A stretch of DNA of 64,000 nucleotides, from NCBI GenBank assembly GCA_024236175.1, contig JACKKY010000007.1, forward strand, positions 62,001 to 126,000, read 5' to 3'. Source of the stretch: Novosphingobium sp. GTDB lineage: Bacteria; Pseudomonadota; Alphaproteobacteria; Sphingomonadales; Sphingomonadaceae. Below are positions 25,824 through 34,631 of the stretch, in pieces (the stretch's first letter is position 1; each line of letters starts with the position of its first letter). The notes under the pieces are model-generated. The model worked only from the letters and a program-made list of their open reading frames with translations. It did no database searches and had not been told where the DNA came from. A program made the translations under genes and the position numbers.

Positions 25824-26999
25824 TTGGCCCGGGGGCGTCTCCGCAGCCTCGCTGGGCTGACGCTCCTCCTGTTCCTGTCCGCGTGCGGCAGGCTCGTCCC
25901 CCCTACCGGAATCCCGCCCACTGCCGGCACCGCGCTCGCCGCCGGCCTGCACGCAGGCCCGCCGGTCGCACGGCTCGGGCTGTCGGGCGCCGATGCGGGA
26001 GCCGCGCTGGCTTCTTTCCGCGAAAGCTGCCCGAAGCTGCTCGTGCGAGACGATGCGAGCGGGCTGACGCGCGCCGCCGACTGGAAGCCTGCCTGCGATG
26101 CGGCGGGCGCGTGGTCCTCCGCCGGTCCGCTAGATTTCTTCGAACGCTATTTCGAGACGGCGCGAATCGGCGATGGCAAGGCGTTCGTCACCGGTTACTA
26201 CGAGCCCGAGATCGCCGGCGTGCGTCGCCGCCAGCCGGGCTTCGACGTTCCCGTCTACGGCTTGCCGCCGGACCTGGTGCGTGCCCGTCCGGGCGATGCT
26301 GCGCCCCTGCCGGCCGGACGCCAGCCGGTCGGACGGTACGACGCGAGCGGGAAGTTCGTTCCCTATTGGGACCGGGCCGACATCGAAAGCGGAGCCTTGA
26401 TGGGCAAGGGGCTTGAGATCGGCTGGGCCGCCGACCCGGTCGAATTCTTCTTCCTCCAGATCCAGGGATCCGGCCGGCTGCGTGCCCCGGACGGCAGCGT
26501 GATGCGGATCGGCTACGCCGGGCAGAACGGCCAGCCCTATACCGGCATCGGCGCGGTCATGCGCGAGCGCGGGCTGATCGGCAGCGGCCCCGGCCAGTAC
26601 TCCGGCTCGATGCAGGGCATCATGCGTTACATCCGGGAGCATCCGGCGGAAGGCCGCGCGCTGATGCGCGAGAACAGGAGCTGGGTCTTCTTCCGTGAGC
26701 TGACCGGCGACGGGCCGGTCGGCGCGCTGGGCGTGCCGGTGCGGCGGGAAAGCTCCGTCGCCGTCGATCCCAAATTCGTGCCGCTCGGAGCGCCGGTCTG
26801 GCTCGATCTGGACCGGCGCGAGGCCGACGGGCTTTGGATCGCGCAGGATACCGGCGGTGCGATCAAGGGAGCCAACCGCTTCGACAGCTTCTGGGGCGCC
26901 GGCGAGGATGCGCGGGCGACCGCTGGTGGCATGAGCGCGCGCGGAGAAGCGCTGCTCTTCCTGCCCAAGGGCACGCTCGGCAAACACGGCGCAAGGTGA
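25824..26999 (+). CDS. mltA: Membrane-bound lytic murein transglycosylase A
   Basis: Lipoprotein that cleaves peptidoglycan to 1,6-anhydro-muropeptides. From a TTG at 25824 (GAGGG upstream, 4 nt after the preceding stop) it is 391 residues, with signal sequence LAGLTLLLFLSAC (lipobox LSAC). The MltA domain is seen at FVTGYYEPEIAG and VEFFFLQIQGSGR. The 3D domain follows, with its conserved aspartates (AVDPKFVPLG, LWIAQDTGGAIKG, RFDSFWG). The smr gene follows after 7 nt. Confidence 0.93.
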   Translation: MARGRLRSLAGLTLLLFLSACGRLVPPTGIPPTAGTALAAGLHAGPPVARLGLSGADAGAALASFRESCPKLLVRDDASGLTRAADWKPACDAAGAWSSAGPLDFFERYFETARIGDGKAFVTGYYEPEIAGVRRRQPGFDVPVYGLPPDLVRARPGDAAPLPAGRQPVGRYDASGKFVPYWDRADIESGALMGKGLEIGWAADPVEFFFLQIQGSGRLRAPDGSVMRIGYAGQNGQPYTGIGAVMRERGLIGSGPGQYSGSMQGIMRYIREHPAEGRALMRENRSWVFFRELTGDGPVGALGVPVRRESSVAVDPKFVPLGAPVWLDLDRREADGLWIAQDTGGAIKGANRFDSFWGAGEDARATAGGMSARGEALLFLPKGTLGKHGAR

Positions 27000-27006
27000 T
27001 CGCCAA

Positions 27007-27606
27007 GTGAGGCCGCCGCGAGGGCTCAGCGCCGAGGAAGCCGCGCTATGGGCGCGGGTGGCGAAGACAGTGACGCCGCTGGAAGGCAAGCGGGCGCCGG
27101 ATCAGTCCGGGGAAGGCACCACGACGAAGGGTGGGCCCAAGGCGGTGACGCACCACCTGCAACCGCATCGCCACGCGCTTCGTCCTGCTGCTCCACCGAC
27201 GACACGCCCGGGTTCCCCGCCTAGGGCTGCGCAGGACCGCAAGCCCGCCCTGTCGGGGCAGTTCGGCCTCGATGCCGGCTGGGATCGCAAGCTGGCGCGC
27301 GGGCTGGTTCCGCCGGACTTCACGCTCGACCTGCATGGCGCATCGCTCGATGCCGCCCACGCGCGGCTGGACCGCGGACTGGCCCAGGCCAAGGCGATGG
27401 GCGCGCGGGTCGTGCTGATCGTCACCGGCAAGCCCAGGAACGTGGAGCCGGGAGAGCGCGGCAGGCAGCGCGGCGCGATCCGGGCGAAGATCGGCGACTG
27501 GCTGGCGGCGAGCGAACACGCTTTCGACATTGCCGCGATCCGGGGTGCCCATCGCCGCCACGGCGGGGCAGGGGCGCTCTACATCGTTCTCAGAAGGCCT
27601 CGCTGA
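27007..27606 (+). CDS. Smr/MutS2-domain protein
   Basis: 199-residue cytosolic protein. The N-terminal half is disordered and rich in Pro, Arg and Thr. The C-terminal Smr domain starts at FTLDLHGASLDAAHARL and includes VLIVTGKPRN and the HGGAGALYIVLRR end. Smr domains bind or nick branched DNA or RNA. The start is a GTG, 7 nt after mltA. Its TGA directly abuts the aroC TGA in the sequence TGATCA, so no spacer separates the convergent genes. Confidence 0.9.
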   Translation: MRPPRGLSAEEAALWARVAKTVTPLEGKRAPDQSGEGTTTKGGPKAVTHHLQPHRHALRPAAPPTTRPGSPPRAAQDRKPALSGQFGLDAGWDRKLARGLVPPDFTLDLHGASLDAAHARLDRGLAQAKAMGARVVLIVTGKPRNVEPGERGRQRGAIRAKIGDWLAASEHAFDIAAIRGAHRRHGGAGALYIVLRRPR

Positions 27607-28674
27607 TCAGCCGCACTGCCCGCGGTGGAGCAGCTTGTGGTCGGCCAGCACCAGCGCCATCATCGCTTCCACCACCGGAGCGCCGCGAATACCGACGCAG
27701 GGGTCGTGGCGGCCCTTGGTCTGGATATCCGTGGCTTCGCCTTCCCGGGTGATCGTCTCGACCGGGGTGAGGATCGAGCTGGTCGGCTTGAAGGCGACGC
27801 GCACCACGACCGGCTGGCCGGTGGAGATCCCTCCCGCGACGCCCCCGGAATGGTTGGCCATGAATTCGGGGCCGCTGTCGCCGGGTCGCATGCGGTCTGC
27901 ATTCTCCTCGCCGGTCAGGCGGGCGGCGGCGAATCCGTCACCGATCTCCACGCCCTTGACCGCGTTGATGCTCATCATCGCGGCGGCGAGGTCCGCATCC
28001 AGCTTGCCGTAGAGCGGGGCGCCCCATCCGGCCGGAACGCCGGTCGCGACGCATTCGACGACGGCACCGAGCGAAGACCCTGCCTTGCGGGCATCATCGA
28101 CCAGCTTTTCCCAGCGCCTTGCGGCATCCGCGTCGGGGCAGAAGAACGGGTTGCGGGCGATCTCTTCGCCGTCGAAATTGCCCCGGTCGATCGCATCGCC
28201 GCCGATCTCGGAAACATAGCCGGTGATCGTCACCTCGGGGATGACCAGCCGCGCCACCGCGCCGGCCGCGACGCGTGACGCCGTCTCGCGCGCCGAGCTG
28301 CGGCCACCGCCGCGATAGTCGCGGAAGCCGTATTTCGCGTCGTAGGCGTAATCGGCATGGCCCGGGCGATAGGCCTTGGCGACTTCGGAATAGTCCTTCG
28401 AGCGCTGGTCGACATTCTCGATCATCAGGCTGATTGGCGTGCCGGTCGTCCTGCCTTCGAACACGCCCGAGAGGATCTTCACCTGGTCGGGTTCCTGCCG
28501 CTGGGTGGTGAATTTCGACTGGCCCGGCCGCCGTGCATCGAGGAAGGGCTGGATCGCCGCTTCGTCGATCTCCAGCCCCGGCGGGCAGCCGTCAACCACG
28601 GCGCCGAGCGCCGGCCCGTGGCTTTCGCCCCAGGTGGTAAATCTGAACAGGTGGCCGAAGCTGTTGACGCTCAT
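27607..28674 (-). CDS. aroC: Chorismate synthase
   Basis: FMN-dependent enzyme converting 5-enolpyruvylshikimate-3-phosphate to chorismate; 355 residues. The three family signatures are intact: GESHGPALGAVVDGCPPG, DYRGGGRSSARETASRVAAG (residue run around 125) and RHDPCVGIRGAPVVEAM. The ATG at 28674 is set by the conserved start MSVNSFGHLFR. Convergent and directly abutting smr. Confidence 0.97.
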   Translation of the reverse strand: MSVNSFGHLFRFTTWGESHGPALGAVVDGCPPGLEIDEAAIQPFLDARRPGQSKFTTQRQEPDQVKILSGVFEGRTTGTPISLMIENVDQRSKDYSEVAKAYRPGHADYAYDAKYGFRDYRGGGRSSARETASRVAAGAVARLVIPEVTITGYVSEIGGDAIDRGNFDGEEIARNPFFCPDADAARRWEKLVDDARKAGSSLGAVVECVATGVPAGWGAPLYGKLDADLAAAMMSINAVKGVEIGDGFAAARLTGEENADRMRPGDSGPEFMANHSGGVAGGISTGQPVVVRVAFKPTSSILTPVETITREGEATDIQTKGRHDPCVGIRGAPVVEAMMALVLADHKLLHRGQCG

Positions 28675-28786
28675 GTCCGGGCTTCTGTCCATCTCGGGAG
28701 GAAAAGTCCACTCCCGAGCTTGCGCACAGGGGCGAGCGGGTTGCCGCGGGGGTGACGGCAGGAAAGGTTATGGCTAAGCCGAATGC

Positions 28787-29098
28787 ATGCATCTGGTCGT
28801 CTTCCGAAACCGCAAGAGGCCCGGCTTCGATACCGAAGCCTACGCGGCCGATCTCGCGCGCATGGAGGAACTCGCGCGGGCGCAGCCCGGCTTCATTTCG
28901 TTCAGGAGTTATACGTCCGATGACGGCGAGGTCGTCGCCATATCGGAATGGGGGAGCGAGGCAGCCGTGCATGCCTGGGGCAGCCATCCGGAACACGCCG
29001 CGATCCAGCAGCGCGCCCGCGCCGATTACTATCAGGAATATACGCTGTTCAGCTGCGCCGAGCCGCGCGTGCGGCGTTTCGACAGGAGAGAAGCTTGA
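28787..29098 (+). CDS. Antibiotic-biosynthesis-monooxygenase (ABM) domain protein
   Basis: 103-residue ferredoxin-like dimeric fold protein: an N-terminal strand (HLVVFRNRKRPG), a helix with MEELARAQPGF, then ISFRSYTSDDGEVVAISEWGSEAAVHAWGSHPEH, typical of small ABM proteins. Many members are cofactor-free oxygenases or heme-degrading enzymes; activity here is unknown. Its TGA overlaps the TTG start of the ArsC-like gene, so they are coupled. Confidence 0.82.
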   Translation: MHLVVFRNRKRPGFDTEAYAADLARMEELARAQPGFISFRSYTSDDGEVVAISEWGSEAAVHAWGSHPEHAAIQQRARADYYQEYTLFSCAEPRVRRFDRREA

Positions 29099-29442
29099 GC
29101 ATCACGGTTTACGGCATACCCAACTGCGACACGGTGAAGAAGGCGCGTAACTGGCTGGACGCCAAGGGCCTCGACTACCAGTTCCACGACTACAAGAAGC
29201 AGGGCGCGGATGCCGGCAGGATCGCCGGCTGGGTGGACAAGGCCGGCTGGGAAGTGGTGCTGAACAGGCGTGGCACGACTTTCCGCAAGCTTCCCGATGC
29301 CGACAAGGAAGGCATCGACGCCGGCAAGGCGGTCGCCGTGATGGCGGCCAACCCGAGCTGCATCAAGCGGCCGGTCGTCGAGTATCCCGGCGGGCTTCTG
29401 GTCGGTTTCAAGCAGGACGAATGGGAGGACGCGCTCGGCTGA
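29095..29442 (+). CDS. ArsC/Spx-family reductase-like protein (YffB type)
   Basis: 115-residue thioredoxin-fold protein. The GIPNCDTVKKARNWLD segment has a single active cysteine followed by Lys at the ArsC spacing, and RRGTTFRKL and NPSCIKRPVV carry the conserved arginines. YffB-type members are glutathione-linked reductases of uncertain substrate; arsenate reduction is possible but no ars genes are near. The start is a TTG with AGGAGAG upstream and a 4-nt overlap with the ABM gene. Confidence 0.85.
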   Translation: MSITVYGIPNCDTVKKARNWLDAKGLDYQFHDYKKQGADAGRIAGWVDKAGWEVVLNRRGTTFRKLPDADKEGIDAGKAVAVMAANPSCIKRPVVEYPGGLLVGFKQDEWEDALG

Positions 29443-29468
29443 CGGGCGGGTAGGGGGCAAACAGGGGT

Positions 29469-30035
29469 TTGGCCAGGCTGATCGTTTTCTCGGGGCTGCC
29501 CGGTGTGGGCAAGTCGACTATCGCCGCGGCGCTCGCGAAGCAGATCGGCGCAATCTGGCTGCGCGTCGATTCGCTGAATGAAGTGATCATCGCCAGCGGA
29601 ACCGTGCCGCCCGAGCTGAAGATCTGGACATATGGGGGTGCACAGGCGGTCGCTCAGGACAATCTGCGCCTCGGCTACGATGTCATCGCGGACTGCGTGA
29701 ACGAATGGAACACGATGCGCGAATCCTGGCAGGAGGCGGGCACCCGCGCGGGAGCGGAGGTGTCATTCCTGGAAGTCGAATGCGGCGACAGGAACGAGCA
29801 CCGTGCCCGCCTCGATTGGCGCAGGACGAATCATCCCCACGTCTGCACGCCGAGTTGGGATGAAGTTGAAAACCGTCCCTTTGAGCGGTGGAACTGCCCG
29901 CGTGTAACGGTGAATACGGCCGGGCGCAGCGTGGCGGCGAGCGTGGCGGAAACCATGGACCTGCTGGGCTTGCGCGTCGACAAGCACCAGCCCGATCCTT
30001 CGCCGTTGGCCTCCCCGAACACGGATTGCGCTTGA
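29469..30035 (+). CDS. P-loop kinase-like ATPase
   Basis: 188 residues starting at a TTG (AGGGG upstream). The P-loop is GLPGVGKSTIA (9-19) after the strand ARLIVFS; WLRVDSLNE and YDVIADCVNEW form the next strand-aspartate pairs, and RLDWRRTNHP is a likely lid arginine segment. It resembles the AAA_33/zeta-toxin-like kinases that phosphorylate small molecules, but the substrate is unknown and no antitoxin partner is seen. It is 27 nt after the ArsC-like gene. Confidence 0.78.
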   Translation: MARLIVFSGLPGVGKSTIAAALAKQIGAIWLRVDSLNEVIIASGTVPPELKIWTYGGAQAVAQDNLRLGYDVIADCVNEWNTMRESWQEAGTRAGAEVSFLEVECGDRNEHRARLDWRRTNHPHVCTPSWDEVENRPFERWNCPRVTVNTAGRSVAASVAETMDLLGLRVDKHQPDPSPLASPNTDCA

Positions 30036-30079
30036 AGCCGATTTCCGGGCGTGCATTCTTGGGCGGGAAGCAATAGCGC

Positions 30080-30096
30080 ACTTTGCGCTGCAAAGT
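30080..30096. promoter_or_regulatory. Operator-like palindrome upstream of an LLM gene
   Basis: Perfect inverted repeat ACTTTGC-GCT-GCAAAGT, 20 bp before the ATG of the next gene and overlapping AGCGCA/TGCGCT symmetry. Position and form suit a dimeric repressor site, but no regulator is encoded next to it. Confidence 0.45.
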
Positions 30097-30115
30097 TTAC
30101 GGTATGGGAGAGGTC

Positions 30116-31099
30116 ATGTTTCCGACAGTCATCAGTTTCGATATGCGCGCACCCGATTTCGGAGCATCGACGCAAGAGCTCTACGATGCCGCGCTCGATA
30201 TGTGCGCCTTTGCCGACGAGATCGGAATCGATGGCGTGATCTTTCCGGAACACCATTGTTCCGAGGACGGCTACAATCCGGTCCCCTCGCTGATGGCGAC
30301 GGCGGTCGCCGCGCGCACGAAGCAGATCGAGATCATCCTCGGGGCAATCGTCCTGCCGCTGCACGATCCCGTCGAGGTCGCTGAGACGATCGCGGTTGCC
30401 GACATCATCAGCGGCGGCCGGCTCACCACCACGCTGGTCGCGGGCTATGTCGAAGCCGAATTCAACATGTTCGGCAAGTCGCTCAAGGACCGTGCGAAGC
30501 TGATGGACGAGGGACTAGACGTCATCATGCGCGCGCTCTCGGGCGAACGTTTCGACTATCAGGGCCGCGAGGTCTTCGTCCGGCCCCTGCCGTTCAGCAA
30601 GCCGCCGAAGATCCTGGTCGGCGGCGGTGTTCCGGCGGCGGCGCGCCGCGCCGCGAAGCACGGCCTCGGCCTGTGGGTGCTCCAGCCGGAAATGATGCCG
30701 GACTGCCAGAAGCTCATCGCCTTTTACAACGAGGAATGCGCCCGGCTCGGCCACCAGCCGGGGCCGATCATGTCCACGCATCCGGCAGTCCATGTCGCAC
30801 GCGATCCCGAAGCGGCCTGGGAGCAGGTCGGCCCGCATATCATGCACCTGGTCAAGAGCTACGCCTCGTGGGCGAGCGACGTCGATACGACGACTTCGCC
30901 CTTCTACGGGCTCGATACGATCGAATCGGTGCGCAAGGCCGGGTTCCTCAATGTCATGACGCCCGAGCAGGCCATAGAGTTCGCGAGCAAGACTTCGATT
31001 TCGCTGACGCCGCTGATTTCCGGCCTCGATCCCAAGCTCGGCTGGGAAATGCTCGAGCTGTTCGCTGCCGAGGTGATGCCGAAGATCAAGAGGCAATGA
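30116..31099 (+). CDS. LLM-class flavin-dependent oxidoreductase
   Basis: 327-residue luciferase-like TIM barrel. FADEIGIDGVIFPEHHCSEDGY places the FPEHH histidines at the cofactor site, with LGAIVLPLHDPVEVAETIAVADIISGGR and ILVGGGVPAAARRA further on. The ATG at 30116 is chosen because GGGAGAGGTC precedes it; a TTG at 30083 and an ATG at 30104 are in frame. The palindrome at 30080-30096 lies just upstream. Cofactor (FMN or F420) and substrate are unknown. Confidence 0.86.
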   Translation: MFPTVISFDMRAPDFGASTQELYDAALDMCAFADEIGIDGVIFPEHHCSEDGYNPVPSLMATAVAARTKQIEIILGAIVLPLHDPVEVAETIAVADIISGGRLTTTLVAGYVEAEFNMFGKSLKDRAKLMDEGLDVIMRALSGERFDYQGREVFVRPLPFSKPPKILVGGGVPAAARRAAKHGLGLWVLQPEMMPDCQKLIAFYNEECARLGHQPGPIMSTHPAVHVARDPEAAWEQVGPHIMHLVKSYASWASDVDTTTSPFYGLDTIESVRKAGFLNVMTPEQAIEFASKTSISLTPLISGLDPKLGWEMLELFAAEVMPKIKRQ

Positions 31100-31166
31100 T
31101 GCGTTAGCTGCGCCGGTCCTCGCCGAAATCGCCCGGCCTGGCCAATTCGCGTTTGCGGCGACCGCG

Positions 31167-32516
31167 TCAGACAAGGGGCTCGGGAGCACCCGAGCCCATG
31201 TATTCGGCCAGAACCCGGTGGAAGTTGATGACGGCCACTTCTTCCTTGGGGTTGGGGCGGGCCCCACGAAAACCGCGTGATTTCATGCCCTTCTGGACTT
31301 CGGGCATGTTGCCGAAATCCTGGCTGAGGATCAGCCGCCACTTCTCTTCGGTCGGATCGGGTTCGAACACCCATTCGGTCTTCGGTTCCTCGCCTTCCGG
31401 GAAACGTTCGAGCGCGTAGACATCGAAGATGCAGCTGTTCGGGTCATGGCCGTTCGGCCGGGCGCGGTAGCACAGGGCGAAGGTCAGGCCCGGCAGGATC
31501 ACCGAGTTGGGGAAGAGGTGCCAGTCGAAACCGGCCTTTTCCATCTGCTCGTGAGTCATTTCGGGCCAGCTGACGCCGCGCTCGGCGTCGTCGCGTATGG
31601 CCGAGGCCATCAGGTGGGCGGCCACTTCATGTGCGGGTGTGCCTTCCGGCAACTCGTCGACAAGGCGCTGAGCGGCATTGACCAGGGTGTCCGTGGTCGT
31701 CGTGTCCAGCGTGCGCTTCAGCTCCTCCAGCTGTTCGGCAACCGCAACCCGCGGATCGTCGCTGCCGCGCACGTTGATGCTGTTCAGGCCGGAGCCGCCT
31801 GTCTCGCCTTCACCCCTTGGACCGGCGACGCCGTGATGCGCATGGCGGCCTTGCGACCGGCTCCAGTGCTTGTAGCAGACCCAGCGCCCCAGCTGCGGGT
31901 GGGACGCGGTGACGTGGTAACTCTCGTTGAAAGCTTCGAGCGCGGTTTTCCAGTTGCATGGGAAATAGAGCCACTGACGCCACTTGTAGCGCATCCTGTC
32001 CAGTTCGAAGGGCGCGAGCAACGAAGCTGCCGGGCCGAGATAGTCCTCGAGCGGTTCGCAGTCGGGGTTCATGTTGATCCAGACCCAGCCGCCCCAGAGT
32101 CCGACCTTCACTTCCGGCAGCCGGAGGTTCTCCTCATTCAGCGCGCCGTCCCAATCCTCCGGATCGACGACATCGCGACTCGATCCGTCGATATTCCATG
32201 ACCACCCGTGAAAGCGGCAATAGAACTGGTTGGCGTGGCCGCAGCCTTCGGTGAGACGGCGGCCGCGGTGCTGGCAGACGTTGTAGTAGGCCGAAATCCT
32301 GTCGGGAGCGGATCGCGTGACGATGATCGATTCGTCGAGGATGTCGTAAGTGACGTAGTCGCCGACTTTGGTGAGTTCTTCCTCGCGGCAGGCGATTTGC
32401 CATACCTTCGGCCAAAGCTTCTCGCCTTCCGCCCTGGCATAATCCCCGGAAACATAGGCTTCGATCGGGATGACTACCGGCTTCTCCACGGAACCCGTGT
32501 TGCTCATTTCGTTCAT
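31167..32516 (-). CDS. Rieske non-heme iron oxygenase, alpha subunit
   Basis: Aromatic-ring-hydroxylating-type dioxygenase or demethylase, 449 residues. Rieske [2Fe-2S] ligands are Cys81, His83, Cys100 and His103 (CQHRGRR, YCRFHGW). The mononuclear iron site is in NESYHVTASH (Asn197, His201, His206), with the usual third acidic ligand further on. GGGAGAGG precedes the ATG. No ferredoxin, reductase or beta subunit is adjacent. It lies 39 nt downstream of the P450 on the same strand, so the two oxygenases look bicistronic. Confidence 0.9.
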   Translation of the reverse strand: MNEMSNTGSVEKPVVIPIEAYVSGDYARAEGEKLWPKVWQIACREEELTKVGDYVTYDILDESIIVTRSAPDRISAYYNVCQHRGRRLTEGCGHANQFYCRFHGWSWNIDGSSRDVVDPEDWDGALNEENLRLPEVKVGLWGGWVWINMNPDCEPLEDYLGPAASLLAPFELDRMRYKWRQWLYFPCNWKTALEAFNESYHVTASHPQLGRWVCYKHWSRSQGRHAHHGVAGPRGEGETGGSGLNSINVRGSDDPRVAVAEQLEELKRTLDTTTTDTLVNAAQRLVDELPEGTPAHEVAAHLMASAIRDDAERGVSWPEMTHEQMEKAGFDWHLFPNSVILPGLTFALCYRARPNGHDPNSCIFDVYALERFPEGEEPKTEWVFEPDPTEEKWRLILSQDFGNMPEVQKGMKSRGFRGARPNPKEEVAVINFHRVLAEYMGSGAPEPLV

Positions 32517-32555
32517 TGGCCTCTCCCGCCGGCTGCCAGACTGCCGCAGCCAGCC

Positions 32556-33782
32556 TCACATTTTGTCGAAAGCAATCTGCAGCTTTACCGGCCCGTAGAC
32601 AAGGAAATGAGACATCCATGCGGCCGCGTCCTGTCCGTCCGCGAGGCGGAAATTCCGCATCCGCCGAAGCAGCGTATCGAAAGCGATGCGCAGTTCTCCG
32701 CGCGAGAGCTGGTTGCCGAGGCAGAAATGCGGGCCCGCCCCGAAGGCGAGGTGGTTGCGCGCATTGCCGCGTGTCGCGTCCAGCTCATCGGGCTCGGCGA
32801 ACTGCGCAGGGTCGCGGTTGGCCGCGCCGAAGCGCATGACGACGATCGCGCCGGCCGGAATGTCTGTGTCGGCGATGCGGATGTCGTTGACCGCCCGCCG
32901 GTAAAGCCCCTGCACGGGCGCTTCCAGCCGCAGCACTTCCTCGATGAAGTTGGGTATCCGGGCGGGGTCGGCTCGCAGCTCGTCCTCAAGGCCGTGCGCG
33001 ATCATCCGGTGCATCGCGCTGGTCATCGCCAGCGCGGTCGAATCGTTGCCGGCGACCAGCAGGATCAGGATGATCGAGACCATCTCGCGCATCGACATCT
33101 TGCGGCCGTTGTCGTCGGCGTGGACGAGGTCGCTCAGCAGGCAGTCGCCCGGCCTGTCCTGGAACTCGCCGATCTTGCGCAAGATGAACTGTTGCAGTTC
33201 GGTGATCTTGCAGGTGATTGCGACCTGCGTTTCCTCGTCGTTGCTGGGATTGCTCTCGGCGATCACCGCGTCGGAGCATTCCTTGAACCAGTCGATGTCC
33301 TCCAGCTCGACGCCGAGCTGGCTGGCGATGACGTGGATCGGCACTTTCGCGGCGAAATCGGCGTAGAAGTCGCATTCGCCCCGGTCGATGAATTCGTCGA
33401 TCATGCCGTCGATGATGCTCTGGAGGTAATCCTCCATCTGCCTGACGCGCGATGCGGTGAAGGCCTTGTCGACCAGCGAGCGGTGGAAGGAGTGGAGCGG
33501 CGGGTCCGAAACTGTCAGCGTGTTCATCGGCAGCACGCCGCGGGCCTCGTAGATGTCGTTGATCCGCTGCTGGTAGGGCTTTGAATCGAAGGAGAGCAAC
33601 AGGCCGGTGACGTTGGACAGGTTGGTGGTGTCGGCGGCCCATTTGCGCACTTCGTCATAGCCGGTGACGATGTAGTAGCCGCAGCTCTCGTCGAAATAGA
33701 CCGGGCCCGCCTCGCGCACCTGCGCATAGGCGGCGAAGGGGCAGCGCTGCACTTCCTCGTCGATGAAGCTGACCTTGTTCAT
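32556..33782 (-). CDS. Cytochrome P450
   Basis: 408-residue soluble bacterial-type P450. The heme loop is FGAGPHFCLGNQLSRGELR with the thiolate cysteine near residue 354, the I-helix has VAGNDSTA, and the K-helix Glu-x2-Arg occurs in EVLRLE. GGAAGGGG lies upstream of the ATG at 33782. Redox partners are not encoded here. It is followed by the Rieske oxygenase, which suggests successive hydroxylation or demethylation of one compound. Confidence 0.92.
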   Translation of the reverse strand: MNKVSFIDEEVQRCPFAAYAQVREAGPVYFDESCGYYIVTGYDEVRKWAADTTNLSNVTGLLLSFDSKPYQQRINDIYEARGVLPMNTLTVSDPPLHSFHRSLVDKAFTASRVRQMEDYLQSIIDGMIDEFIDRGECDFYADFAAKVPIHVIASQLGVELEDIDWFKECSDAVIAESNPSNDEETQVAITCKITELQQFILRKIGEFQDRPGDCLLSDLVHADDNGRKMSMREMVSIILILLVAGNDSTALAMTSAMHRMIAHGLEDELRADPARIPNFIEEVLRLEAPVQGLYRRAVNDIRIADTDIPAGAIVVMRFGAANRDPAQFAEPDELDATRGNARNHLAFGAGPHFCLGNQLSRGELRIAFDTLLRRMRNFRLADGQDAAAWMSHFLVYGPVKLQIAFDKM

Positions 33783-33853
33783 GGCATGGCCCCTTCCGGT
33801 GTCCTTCCCTTGCGGCCGGGCATGTTCCCGCCCGGTCCGGCATTGCGTAGGCT

Positions 33854-34576
33854 TCAACCTCGTTGCGCCGTCACGATGTAGTTGAGCGCAAGACTGTCCG
33901 AGAGATGCAGCCCCTTCGACGGCGACCAGGAAATTCCCCTCGGGTCGCCCATCGCCAGGCCGGCATCGGCAAGCAGGTCGCGCAGTTCGCCGGATGTGAC
34001 GAAATCGTCCCACTCGTGGGTGCCGCGCGGGATCGCGCCGAGCCGTTCGGCCGCTTCCACCATCAGCACGCGCGATTGCGGCGTGCGGTTGGGCGTGGAG
34101 AGCACCATCAGCCCTTCCGGTTCCATCGCGGCGGCAAGCGCCGAGACGAAAGCCGGCTTGTCGGCGACGTGTTCGATCACTTCCAGAGAGCAGACCAACT
34201 CGAAACCGGAAAGGCCGAGCGTGCCGACATCCCCGCAGCGGTAGTCGATGGAAAGGCCAGAGCCGGCGGCGTGTTCTCGCGCCGCCTCGATATTCTCTTT
34301 GGCAGCGTCCACCCCGGTCACCTCCGCGCCGAGCCGGGCGAGGGGTTCGCACAGCAGGCCGGCGCCGCACCCGACATCAAGCGCGCGCTTGCCGGCAAGC
34401 GGCTTCGGCGAGCGCGGATCGCCGTGCCAGTGCGAATCGATGGCTTCGCGAATGAAGGCGAGCCGCACCGGATTGAGGCGGTGCAGCATTGCCGAGGACC
34501 CTTTGGGATCCCACCATTCCGCGGCAAGTGCGCCGAAATGGGCCGCTTCTGCGGGACGGATGGTTGCATTGCTCAT
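33854..34576 (-). CDS. ubiG: Ubiquinone biosynthesis O-methyltransferase
   Basis: SAM-dependent enzyme for both O-methylations in ubiquinone synthesis, 240 residues. Diagnostic segments are AAEWWDPKG near the N-terminus, LDVGCGAGLLCEPLARLG (SAM motif I), LEVIEHV and STPNRTPQSR. Divergent from lysC across 55 bp, in which both promoters must be packed. Confidence 0.95.
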   Translation of the reverse strand: MSNATIRPAEAAHFGALAAEWWDPKGSSAMLHRLNPVRLAFIREAIDSHWHGDPRSPKPLAGKRALDVGCGAGLLCEPLARLGAEVTGVDAAKENIEAAREHAAGSGLSIDYRCGDVGTLGLSGFELVCSLEVIEHVADKPAFVSALAAAMEPEGLMVLSTPNRTPQSRVLMVEAAERLGAIPRGTHEWDDFVTSGELRDLLADAGLAMGDPRGISWSPSKGLHLSDSLALNYIVTAQRG

Positions 34577-34631
34577 GTCACATCCCTAACAGCGCGCCGA
34601 CACGCAATCCAGCAAACGGAGCACACAGGCC

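Noticed and set aside
29469..30035. Zeta-type toxin of a toxin-antitoxin pair
   Set aside because: The P-loop fits many small-molecule kinases and no antitoxin-sized partner overlaps or precedes it; the upstream gene is ArsC-like.
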